NCBI RefSeq assembly: GCF_037975245.1
Contig: NC_092578.1
Span: 4,096,001 to 4,160,000 of the forward strand
Direction of reading: 5' to 3'
Length of the DNA stretch: 64,000 nt
From: Apostichopus japonicus
Lineage: Eukaryota; Echinodermata; Holothuroidea; Aspidochirotida; Stichopodidae
Part shown: in pieces, positions 10,601-20,100 of the stretch
How the letters are laid out: each line of letters starts with the position of its first letter
Position numbering within the stretch: position 1 is the first letter of the stretch
Position numbers and translations under genes: made by a program
Notes under the pieces: generated by a model
Told to the model about the DNA's origin: nothing
What the model saw: the letters and a program-made list of their open reading frames with translations, nothing else
Database searches by the model: none

Positions 10601-13179
10601 TTAAAATATGATTAATGTCTGGAATGCTCCTTTTAAACTAAAAGTGACGAAAATGGAGGCCCCTTGTACTATTTAACGTATAGCTGGTTATCAATTTCAC
10701 TATTTTATAGAGATAATCGTATCTTGAACTACCCATTAAAAGCCCCATTGACTTACATACACTAAATCACAAAACTAATGTGGTCTCTAAGTCTAGATAC
10801 AAGTTCCCACCAAACACAAAACTTTGTCATAACATTTATAAAAGAGCCTCTAAAATATGTTTGTATAACGTCAAATGTGGTGTTATAGAAACGTCGGCAT
10901 AACGTTTTTATGATATATTAATGTTATATTAATGTTTTAACGAAAACATATTTTGAAATAATAGCCTGAAAACGTTTTCGTGACATATTTATTACATCAC
11001 AAATAACGTTATCAAAACAAAAGACGAAACGATTTAATAACGTTTTAAAAACGTTTTTGTGTTTGCTGGGTTCTCACTAGCTAAATGCTACCCATCACCG
11101 GATAGCTGACAAGTGGCCTTTCATAGCACCATCATCTTTCCGTATCATGACCGCGCAGATATATTGCTATCAGAGCCTGAGATATTGGTCACTTGTAAAC
11201 AAACCTTTTCACTCAATAGTTTAAAAAAAAAATTGTACGCTGCTCATATGAGGCCTAAATGGGTCTAAAATTGACTCAATTGACCCAATTTTTGCACCAC
11301 TTGAACTTCCATTCATGTTCTTCAACATACAAGCCACACAAAACCAGACCATGATTGATAACAGGTCAAAAAAGATGTTCTCCTGCTGCTTTTTGGCACT
11401 TTTCCTGAGATAGGAGAATAATCGGGTGGATGGATATAGAGGCTCTAATAGGAGTATGCCACCCGAATAATGAGTTCCTTGTTTCGCACTAAACGTATAC
11501 ATTGATCATTACACATCGACGACTAAAGGCAAATATGACTTATGTCGTCACAATTGTCGGGTTCAGAGAGAAGAAATTCTTGCATGGTGTTTAATTCTTA
11601 TAACCGAGATCATGATCCAGAGAGCAAATTACATCATCTATTATATAGGAAACATAACGATAAAATGAGATAAACAGCAGCTAATTTAATAAACACATAT
11701 TAAGGAAAAAATGTAATCAAAGAATACTCAATCTTTGGGGGGTAATGTACGCCTACGATTTATAGCTTAAAATCATAAAATCAATTACATTTCTTCATTT
11801 TTTTTTGTTGAAAAAGAAAATCGAAGCTCTCATACACATACATTTGATTTTCACCTTCTCCCGCCGTGTACTGTACGATGTACGTACTAGCATCATTGTC
11901 ATAGAAGAACTTTCCTGTACCCTGTTTTCCTATGCTTATGTCATTTCCATGGTTCTCATCCGAGCGGCAAACCTGGAATGAAACATAATGTCATTCTTGG
12001 CGTTCATTGAATGATTTCTTCAATCCCTGGCGTCGGCGGATCTAAGGGGCTGGCCTGGGGAATTCTTGACATTTCGTCGCCATGGAAACATATACTTTTA
12101 CATGTTATTATTAATTACATGGTAGAAGCAGAAGAAGAAAAAGTCAAAACCAATTCGACTATAAATTTATTTAATTGCAATGAAACTTTGTTATATTCAA
12201 CCATATAAGCCATACATTATAGTAATATACCAAATCTCTCTTTCTGGATGGGCCAACATTAGTTATGATATTATTAGTATCAAGTACCTATACCATCGGT
12301 AAATAAATCCGAAAAAATGACTTACAAAGATGAATTTAAAAAAGTGGGACGAATGCGTCGAGTTTAATCGAAAGTGTAAGCTACAGATAGTTTCATAGGA
12401 CTTCCTCTGCAATTTAATGGTAAGATTAGCTATTTGGTTAAAATATGTAATAATGAAGTTTGCCTTGGGAAGATGCTTGTTCAATATATGTGACGTCACA
12501 TGTTGTATGTGATATCACAAGTTGACCAAAGCATCACATTATGTTGTTTTTGTTGCTGTTGTTGTCGTTGCGGATGCTGTCGATGTCATGAAATTGTATT
12601 AAAAATGTGTTATGTTTTTAATTCTGCAAAAGTTACTTGACCATTCACGAAATTTCCGTTCAAAAGAGATACTGCATTGCTAAAGAGATATTTGTATCAT
12701 CATGCCTAACTCCTAACAGACCCCCTACCCTGGTGGGTATGTTAGGCGGAGGACTATACAGACCCGGGTCTCGGGGTTAGTAAGGGAGAGCCCATGGATT
12801 AAGAATTACGGAGACATCAAAAGAGGTTTGTAACTGATGGATATTTACGTACAAAGTGTGCATGCTTATATCAAATGTGTTGCAAGAAAGAAAAGACAAA
12901 AGTTAAGTTGATCCGACTTTACTTAATTATAAAATGTAGACTAATTATCATAAGAAAAGGAAGGAAAAATCCGTGTTCTCACCAAAGAATTTTTACAGGC
13001 ACCTTGATTAAAAGCGTAGCAAGGATCATAGGAATAAAGACCAGGGTCAAATGTGGTATTATATGCCGTATGGTCCTTCCATCTAGATAAAATAAATTGA
13101 ACCAGGTTATTATAACAATAATGATGACATTTAAAAAAATATATATATGTATATTTTCCTTCTCATTACGTTTTCATAT

Positions 13180-13277
<98 letters not shown>

Positions 13278-13356
13278 GAAAATCGTAATGAGTTGGAAAA
13301 TCAAGAACAGTGAAAAAACTTTCAGCCTCCACCGGGATTCGAACCACGGGCCTCCC

Positions 13357-13427
<71 letters not shown>

Positions 13428-14108
13428 TATACAGACAGACAGACGATCATATACAGGGACGGACTGTTGGTGATCTGAGCCCTCGTGCAAAATCGGTCAT
13501 TACGTCTCCATGCGCACAAGTGAGGTGGTGCTCGGTCCCTCCCCTCCCTCCCCCTAAATAAACAAAGGGTCGAAGTTTAGCCCACTTCTGAACACGAACT
13601 ATCCGAGATGCATATAAGGCTTACAGCATTTTAACGAAACCTGTACGTATTCAATCGGATTTCGTTAGGTTAGCGGGCTTCTTGTGCTCTGTGCCCTGGA
13701 GCACGCCCACGCGTGAGCATTCATTCATTGTCTCTCACGAATCCGTGGATGGAAATTGGTTGAGAACCTATATAGGTATAATATACCATCATGATACAAT
13801 GTCCCGTTTACATACTTTGTCAATCGGTGAGGCGAGTAGGCTTGTGTTATGCAAAGCATGCATGGTAAGAACAAAAATGGAGAGCGATGAATAAGGTTTG
13901 TTCGATATTTCGCCTACCTGGGACTTGCTTCCGCATTGCCAATGGGCTTTAAATTGATCACTCCTTCAGCGTTTTGGAGGGTGCATTCGTCTATCTGCAG
14001 CCCTTGGCTCGGCGTGAGAGTCACTATGCCATCTCCGGCATTGACAAAGGCAAAGCGTCCATTCAGGAAGAGCCAACATGACAATAAAAATAACAAGACG
14101 GTAGACAT
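7574..14108 (-). CDS. Receptor A: cation-dependent M6P-receptor/ATG27-like membrane protein, 7 exons
   Basis: Seen: exons 13918-14108, 12983-13082, 11842-11972, 10365-10446, 9485-9588, 8574-8700 and 7574-7669 join into 276 codons plus stop, all with GT/AG borders and intron phases 2-0-2-0-2-0. Layout: signal peptide (about 1-24), luminal MRH-like domain (about 40-168, conserved Cys and a VCR / YTAGE core), CCCPGLC membrane-proximal motif, one transmembrane helix (about 189-218), and a tail with [18 protein letters not shown] and C-terminal YESI. Known: the vertebrate cation-dependent mannose-6-phosphate receptor has almost the same length, and its tail has an FW motif and a palmitoylated Cys in equivalent places. 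Inference: cargo receptor cycling between trans-Golgi, endosomes and plasma membrane. The usual sugar-contacting Arg is not obvious, so the ligand is uncertain. Paralogue B supports every exon. Confidence 0.9.
7670..8573 (-). other. Receptor A intron 6
   Basis: 904 bp, AT-rich, phase 0. No gene or recognised repeat was seen. Confidence 0.7.
8574..8700 (-). CDS. Receptor A exon 6 (TM helix, proximal tail)
   Basis: The acceptor is TCTCCCATTAG| and the donor is TTATG|GTAATT. It encodes the hydrophobic [17 protein letters not shown], then RGASGAE and [11 protein letters not shown]. The last block matches the cytosolic FW region of cation-dependent M6P receptors. It is 127 nt, identical in length to the receptor B exon; 24 of 42 residues are identical. 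Confidence 0.92.
8701..9484 (-). other. Receptor A intron 5
   Basis: 784 bp, phase 2. It holds the 30-bp palindromic insertion at 9081-9110. Nothing else is recognised. Confidence 0.7.
9073..9118. mobile_element. 30-bp palindrome flanked by 8-bp direct repeats
   Basis: GCACCAAC at 9073-9080 and again at 9111-9118 flanks 9081-9110. The insert is almost wholly two inverted arms (CATGGAGGTAAAAAC and its complement). The 8-bp duplication suggests a hAT-type insertion reduced to its two ends. Confidence 0.6.
9485..9588 (-). CDS. Receptor A exon 5 (Cys cluster, start of TM helix)
   Basis: The acceptor is TTATCCATACAG| and the donor is ATAAT|GTGAGT. It encodes [13 protein letters not shown], then [10 protein letters not shown] entering the membrane. 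Receptor B carries [13 protein letters not shown] and GLSFGSVLCI. Confidence 0.9.
9589..10364 (-). other. Receptor A intron 4
   Basis: 776 bp, phase 0, with a short C-run near 9866. Nothing else is recognised. Confidence 0.7.
10365..10446 (-). CDS. Receptor A exon 4 (luminal)
   Basis: The acceptor is TTACATAG| and the donor is GTATAT|GTAAGT. It is 82 nt, the same length as the receptor B exon, and encodes TTNVLLQC...[13 protein letters not shown] is shared by both paralogues. Confidence 0.88.
10447..11841 (-). other. Receptor A intron 3
   Basis: 1395 bp, phase 2. It contains a MITE-like element at 10806-11070. A 93-codon ORF at 11221-11502 lacks any link to the gene and is not called. Confidence 0.7.
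10806..11070. mobile_element. MITE-like element rich in AACGTT motifs
   Basis: The ends are inverted: CCCACCAAACACAAAA at the left, and TTTTGTGTTTGCTGGG at the right, with one mismatch. The interior is AT-rich with repeated AACGTTTT / AAAACGTT and no ORF. Non-autonomous DNA transposon is the likely class. The target duplication is unclear. Confidence 0.6.
11842..11972 (-). CDS. Receptor A exon 3 (MRH core)
   Basis: The acceptor is TTCATTCCAG| and the donor is CAAAT|GTATGT. It encodes VCRSDENHG ... [13 protein letters not shown], the central strands of the MRH-like domain. Phases 0 in and 2 out, as in receptor B. Confidence 0.88.
11973..12982 (-). other. Receptor A intron 2
   Basis: 1010 bp, phase 0, AT-rich; nothing recognised. 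Confidence 0.7.
12983..13082 (-). CDS. Receptor A exon 2 (luminal)
   Basis: The acceptor is TTTATCTAG| and the donor is TTTG|GTGAGA. One base completes the split codon, then 33 codons follow containing [14 protein letters not shown] and GAC. Receptor B has LDPGFYYFDPCYPF. An N-glycosylation sequon (NTT) is present. Confidence 0.88.
13154..13300. repeat. Inverted repeat enclosing a (TA)n tract
   Basis: TTTTCCTTCTCATTACGTTT (from 13154) pairs with AATCGTAATGAGTTGGAAAA (to 13300), with a few mismatches. About 90 bp of TA dinucleotides lie between. It looks like two SINE ends in opposite orientation. Confidence 0.6.
13293..13357 (-). repeat. tRNA-derived SINE fragment (B-box half)
   Basis: On the minus strand it reads GTGGTTCGAATCCCGGTGGA, a good Pol III B box. 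No intact A box is seen, because the (TA)n tract replaces that side. It is not a functional tRNA. Confidence 0.55.
13918..14108 (-). CDS. Receptor A exon 1 (signal peptide, start of lumen)
   Basis: ATG at 14108; [20 protein letters not shown] is a clear signal peptide. The exon ends with a Cys and INLKPIGN, at CCCAG|GTAGGC, phase 2. Receptor B has the matching VNLWPIGN block at the same phase. Confidence 0.88.
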
Positions 14109-14195
14109 TCTGTAAGATGTGACGTTTGTTGACAGAAACGTAATTGAAACGCCTACGGTGATATACGTCTTTTTCCAACGTCAATTTTCGTCGTA

Positions 14196-14205
14196 GTATA
14201 TATAC
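14196..14205 (-). promoter_or_regulatory. Candidate TATA box of receptor A
   Basis: GTATATATAC lies about 90 bp upstream of the receptor A start codon on the coding strand, a workable distance for a 60-nt 5' UTR. A TGACGT motif lies at 14178-14183. The motif is palindromic and the region AT-rich, so chance is possible. Confidence 0.35.
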
Positions 14206-15206
14206 TCTTCTCTTTCCTATAGAAGAAGCTTCGAGTCAACTTCCCGCGGCGTTTCTTTGACGATCTTTATTCAATGTTATGCTCATTAAAAGGACTACTG
14301 GCTTTATTGATGTACATAGTACAGCAATACACAAACACACAACGGTAGCTTGTGTATGTAGGTATTTGTGTGAAGGACATCAAGGTCCCATGACCAACTA
14401 CGTCAGTCATTGACAAGGAAAGATTAGCTCAGGGTGCAAAGTCGAAAACGATTAAGTTAATGCAATCTTTCCATTTTGTATAATAACTGAAATTACATCT
14501 AGCCTAAGTTATGTCATATACCACTTGCTACACATTCATCTCATAAATACGGCTTGTATAAGGGCGCGCCTCAAAAAGTGGTTGGTATTCATGTGAACAT
14601 TGTCAGATTCAGTATGTATACATTGTCACATTCAGTTCGTTCGTTACTGATGACCATATAATTATACCCGACCCCCCCTTACCTTCCCCATCCTCCACCC
14701 CTGTTTTATTAACCCTGTAATATCCAAAAACTTCGTTTTCATTTCCAAGCTGTATTATTCCGAAGTTATTCCGTATATTGTAAAACTCTTTATTACATTC
14801 ACATTACGTCGGCAGTAGCAACATCGGGATCACTTTTGGATCCACATGAGCCCGCTGTTGTCGTATCACGGTGCTGCTGTTCTTCAAGGAGCAAGTTTAG
14901 TCTAAAAACTGTAGGCTGTATAACCAGGGAGTTGCTCCCTGGTATAACTCTGTGTGTATAAATAGCTATAAGTCCTCACCAATATTGGGAAAATATTTAC
15001 TCGTTCTTGTAACATTTTTTGTGTGTGGAAAAACATGCATTTGGGATTTGAGAGAATATTGATAAGGTTAAACTGAAATGATTCAAAATGAAACTAAGAA
15101 AAGATACAGAAAATGTTTCTTCCATGTATATTTCAGCTATAGCTATATTTACATTTATACCGGTACCAAACTTTCCTTTTACCCGAAGCAACCATTTATC
15201 AGCTGA

Positions 15207-15376
<170 letters not shown>

Positions 15377-16280
15377 GGGAAGCCTTTAATAACAAGTCGT
15401 TCCGTTATTTCTAGAAAGCCGATGATAAGCCAAGGTTTACATAATATGTAACTCTATATGAGCATGAAAATACCTTTATGTGTTGCTTTTCGGCAATTTT
15501 TCGAAAGATCATTTCTCAGATGATCATTGACAAGCGCATGAAAGACTCGCTAATTGTTCGTTCAGGTTAAGGTTGGTGTCAAAAAATTCAGCCCAAGTTA
15601 TAAAACCGTCAGAAGTAGAAACATCGTACAAAAGCATTCAGCTAGAAGTTTAACACAATAGCACCTTCCATATATAATGTGATAAAGCCTCGGTTTTGCA
15701 TAATTATTCAAAAAGCGTTATAGTAAATACAAAAATTGAGTGATTGCTATCGTTAGTATATCAAAAGCAAACGCTACATAACAAGTATACAAAGAATTGT
15801 CAGCCTACTAATAATCTTTCAAAATAAACCTGTATAAAATATAAACTGAAACATGAAAGACATGATTTTCATATCATCATTTTGCGAAATTTTAAGTAAT
15901 TTCTCGCTATCCCTTGTATCAATTCCTTCATTTCCATTGGCAAATATTGAAAAAGTAGAATCTTATATTGATGTTCTAACTATAGTGGCAACGTTGAGTT
16001 AAAAAAAAAATGAAATAAAAGTATCCATCAAACAGATATACATGTTAAAAAGGATCTTCAAACTTTAACGATTCTTATATCGGAATTTATATTTTACTTA
16101 AATGATAAAATCCAAGACTTGTTGCTACCGTATTATTGTAACACTTCTTTATTCATAAAAGAGTACATTTGCATTAACATTACATCAAATTTGGTCATGT
16201 TTTTGAGGAAAAGTTCCTTGGAAATTGAGACAAAGTAATAAAAAAACTAGAACAACACAACACATTAATCCTATATAATC

Positions 16281-16685
16281 CACTAGACCAGGGTTTCCCT
16301 AACTGGGGTGCATGAACCCCCAGGGGGTGCGTGAGTCCATCCCAGGGGGTTCGTGAAACGTTTCTGAAAGTCAAAACTAGAGTACTCTTTGTTGAACTAA
16401 AATCAGATATATCATATAATTTAGTAATGTACAAAAGTCGTACCTATCGACAAACTCTTTTCGCGTTCCATACGGATATATGCTGCCATAGTAATACCGT
16501 ACCGTGCATTTTTCATTACATTATTACACTATGAACTTGATCTTTTACGAAGCACTGTTATGCGTATTATAGTATAATAATGACTCAGATCGTGTCTCGA
16601 AAAGTTGGGGGTTCGTGAACAACTCTGAAATCCACAGGGGGTTCGTGGGGGGGGGGAATAAATTTAGGGAAACCCTGCACTAGAC
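16281..16685. mobile_element. hAT-like MITE with perfect 8-bp target duplication
   Basis: CACTAGAC occurs at 16281-16288 and 16678-16685. The 389-bp element between starts CAGGGTTTCCCTAA and ends TTAGGGAAACCCTG, a 14-bp perfect terminal inverted repeat. An 8-bp duplication and CAGGG ends are typical of hAT. There is no transposase ORF, so it is non-autonomous. A second copy lies at 27425-27775. Confidence 0.88.
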
Positions 16686-16694
16686 TATATCTCT

Positions 16695-16700
16695 TTTATT
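16695..16700 (-). terminator. Candidate poly(A) signal of receptor B
   Basis: AATAAA on the minus strand, about 320 nt downstream of the receptor B stop. It is immediately outside the hAT-like element. Plausible but unproven. Confidence 0.3.
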
Positions 16701-17015
16701 TACTTAATGCTTTGATATGTGTTAAGTTATAGCGTGTATTTGACCGATTGTAATATATAAAGAAAATGGGGTCCACCTAATCATAATATCGGTCTCGAAA
16801 GAAAAGACAGCTCGAAAGACCCGTGGGGTGGGGGTATTGGACTCGAAGTCGCGGATATACATTACTTTAATTGTGGCATGATAAATACCGATCGACAGGT
16901 GTATTTTGGGGTTATTTTATTACCCATGACCGGCATTCGCATTTGAGTTCACGAAACCACTGCTCTTCGTCATACAACTTAAACGACCAGTCAAAAAACC
17001 ACCGGATGAAATTTA

Positions 17016-17111
17016 TCATATACTCTCGTAGTTGGACTTTGGTCCGGTTCCTGGTGCTTCCGAGATGGACTCGGTTCCTTGTCCACATGTGAAGACAAAA
17101 TTAACACCCTC
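17016..17111 (-). CDS. Receptor B exon 7 (distal tail, stop)
   Basis: The acceptor is TCTTAATTAG|. It encodes EGVNFVFTCGQG, then GTGPKSNYESI and TGA. Same length (96 nt) as receptor A exon 7. Confidence 0.92.
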   Translation of the reverse strand, partial: EGVNFVFTCGQGTESISEAPGTGPKSNYESI

Positions 17112-20100
17112 CTAATTAAGAGAAGAGGAAAGAAATGTTTCATATACAATATTTAATACTGATTAAAACGTTTAACCGACTACACCACGCACATTAGGTC
17201 TCAATTATCCTCTGCTAAAGACCCTGCTGGATCGGAACGTTATTCCCCCCCACCCGCCCCCCCCCCTCTAAGTCGTGTATTTTCAAACAACGGCTTTTTC
17301 ACAAAGGAAATGTTAAAAGCTTTTTTATCTTCTGCTCTTACTCTTTGAAATTCTTCATTCTTAAGAAGCAAATACATTGTTTGAGTAATTTGTCAATTAA
17401 TCTCATTGCTGCTTGGCCATCAAATATCCTCCCCCACACCCCCCACCCCTCCCCCTCTTCCAAATTCCGGCGCTTCGTGATGATCTGGTGCCACTGAATG
17501 CGCAAAAAAAAACGAGGAGGAGGAGAAGGAGAAGGAAAAGGAGAAGGAAAAGGAGAAGGAGGAGGAGCAGGAGTAGGAGAAGGAGAAGGAGACAAAAGCA
17601 CTTACAGAGATTAACTTCGGAAGATCAGACCAGAACTCGTGGTTCGGAATCAGTTCAATGCCTGAAGCTCCTCTCACAAATTTCATGTAGAGCATTCCGA
17701 AGAGCAAATAAATGAAAACCGCACAGACAAATCTGCAACAGAGAGAATATACATAGGTTTTAAAAGTATCTCTTCTAAGATCCGATTGAAGGTTTGAAGG
17801 TTTTTTAAGGTTGGGGACTAACTAGCAACGGGTTCGAGTGGTGGCAGGGTCTAACCAGTCCATATATGAATTGCGGCATGGGCCTTAACACCCATGATCC
17901 TTAGCCTGTATTTTAAGGCATTCGCATATATATATAAATAGTTCGCCGACCACGGTCTTGCAGGGAGCCTGGAACCGGTTCTGCAATATTCTGCATGTTC
18001 CAGCTAGATGAGTCAATGCGGATATCAAAACAGTGCAAATTTATACCTTTCTCGTTGGATATTTTATTAGGCTACATCGAAAAACGTGCGTCCCTTTCTC
18101 CACAGGTATGCGATATCCACTAGTTCCAAACTTTAAGCAAACATTTTGAAAACTTACTTTTTTGCAGTAAATTTTAAATGGACTTTCTGAATCATATCAC
18201 GAAGATGAAAAAAAACGTACTGGGGGGGGGGGGGGTTGAAGTACGGGTAGTAAGACGAAGAGATATAGTCTACATACATGCGTATAAGTCAGTTTTCATA
18301 TTACGCCACCCCGCCACACACCCCAACAGTACAGTTGTATAGTTACAATCGTATTTATGCATAGTCATAGTAATAAACTCACAAGATGCACAAAACGCTG
18401 CCGAAGCTCAGACCCGATTTGCTATCATCACAAACACCTGGACAGCAGCAACGTGACGTCAATGTCATTTTCTGGATAAAATTGATGGAAGAGGATTAAA
18501 AGTTAAGTTGATATTTCAGCCAGGCGATTAGGTAAAAAAACAAGAGGGCACTGTGGTTCCTTGCTTGTGGTATATGACAATACACGTAATATTATCAAGC
18601 AAGATTGGGCTGAAATAGTCCAAGTAATTGTGGTCCTACATGTTCCCATAAAGTAACCAACACTATAGCCAACACTTTTGTGATCACAAAATGTGATCGG
18701 ATTTTTTATCAAAAGGCACTTTTGAGATCTAAATATGGCGTTGCAAATGTAACAAATATAAGAGACCTACAAGCGTGTCAACAGATATGATAACAATGGT
18801 GACCTCAGATGACATGACCTTTAAGTTTCAAAATGTTCCACCACCCCATTCACAACTTGTCCCAAAATATCAACCATGTCACACCTTGGCATTGAGATTT
18901 AATTGCATTAAATGTCAACAAATTAACTTTGAACTTGGATGTAACTTCACACACAAAGGTCACCCGGAGGTCAACCAATTGAAATTTTTGATCGGTGAGA
19001 CCTAAATAGAGCATGACTGTAAAAATTCAAACATTTTTTCTTTGCCCATTTTCTCCCCCCATAATACTACTTTTTTAACATTAGCTGACCTTTGGTGACC
19101 TTGTATCACATGACCGTTAAGTTTGAAAATATTCCCCTATACCATTTGCAACTACTCCAAAATTATCAACCTTGTCACACCTCGGAACTGGGAGTTATTG
19201 CATTAAATGTCTGAAAATTAACTTTGACCTCATATAACTTCGCACACGAAGGTCACACGGGGGTCAACCCATTGACATTTATGATCAGAAGGTACCTTTG
19301 ACATCTGAAAATAGCATCAAAACTGTAAAAATCCCTAAAACACTAAAAAGGTCACCAGAGGTCAAATTGAGGTCAAGGGTCACCCAGATGCGGGTCGACA
19401 ATTGGATTACATTGAAGCAACTCCCAACCCTAACGGACAATTTGTTCTCAAGTTATCGCAAAAATACTAGTTTTTTATCATTAATTGACCTTTGGTGACC
19501 TCGGATCACATGACCATTAAGTTTGAAAATATACCCCTATACCATTTGCAACTTGTCTCAAAATATCAACTGTGTAACACCTTGGCACTGGGAGTTATTA
19601 CACTAAATGTCTGAAAATTAACTTTGACCTCATATAACTTAACATACAAAGGTCACCTTGGGTCAACTTATTGACATTTTTGATTGATGAGACCTAAATT
19701 AGAGCGTCAAACTATACAAGACCAAACATTCTTTTCTTTGCCCATTTTCTACCCCCAAAATACTAGTTTTTTGACATTAATTGACCTTTGGTGACCTCGG
19801 ATCACATGACCGTTAAGTTTGAAAATATTCCCCTATACCATTTGCAACTTGTCCAAAAATATCAACCATGCCACACCTTGGAATTGGGAGTTGTTGCATT
19901 AAATGTCTGAAAATTAACTTTGACCTTGTATAACTTCGCACACGAAGGTCACACGGATGTCAACCAATTGACATTTTTGATCGGAAGGTACCTTTGATAT
20001 CCAAATCTAGCATCAAAACCAAACATTTTCTTTTTTGATCATTTCCTCCCAAAATAAGCACATTTTTTCTAATGTGACCTTTGACCTTTTGACCTTGGTT

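Larger units (their letters stand above)
13083..13917 (-). other. Receptor A intron 1
   Basis: 835 bp, phase 2. It contains two (TA)n tracts (13181-13273 and 13358-13432), a tRNA-like SINE piece at 13293-13357, and an inverted repeat across the first tract. Long YIYIYI-type ORFs here are microsatellite artefacts. Confidence 0.7.

Noticed and set aside
13097..13519. ORFs reading YIYIYI on both strands
   Set aside because: They translate the (TA)n microsatellite. The same applies to 14997-15414.
17338..17715. Poly-Arg and Ser/Phe-rich ORFs
   Set aside because: They come from the purine microsatellite. Only the 17606-17732 part of one frame is a real exon (receptor B exon 6).
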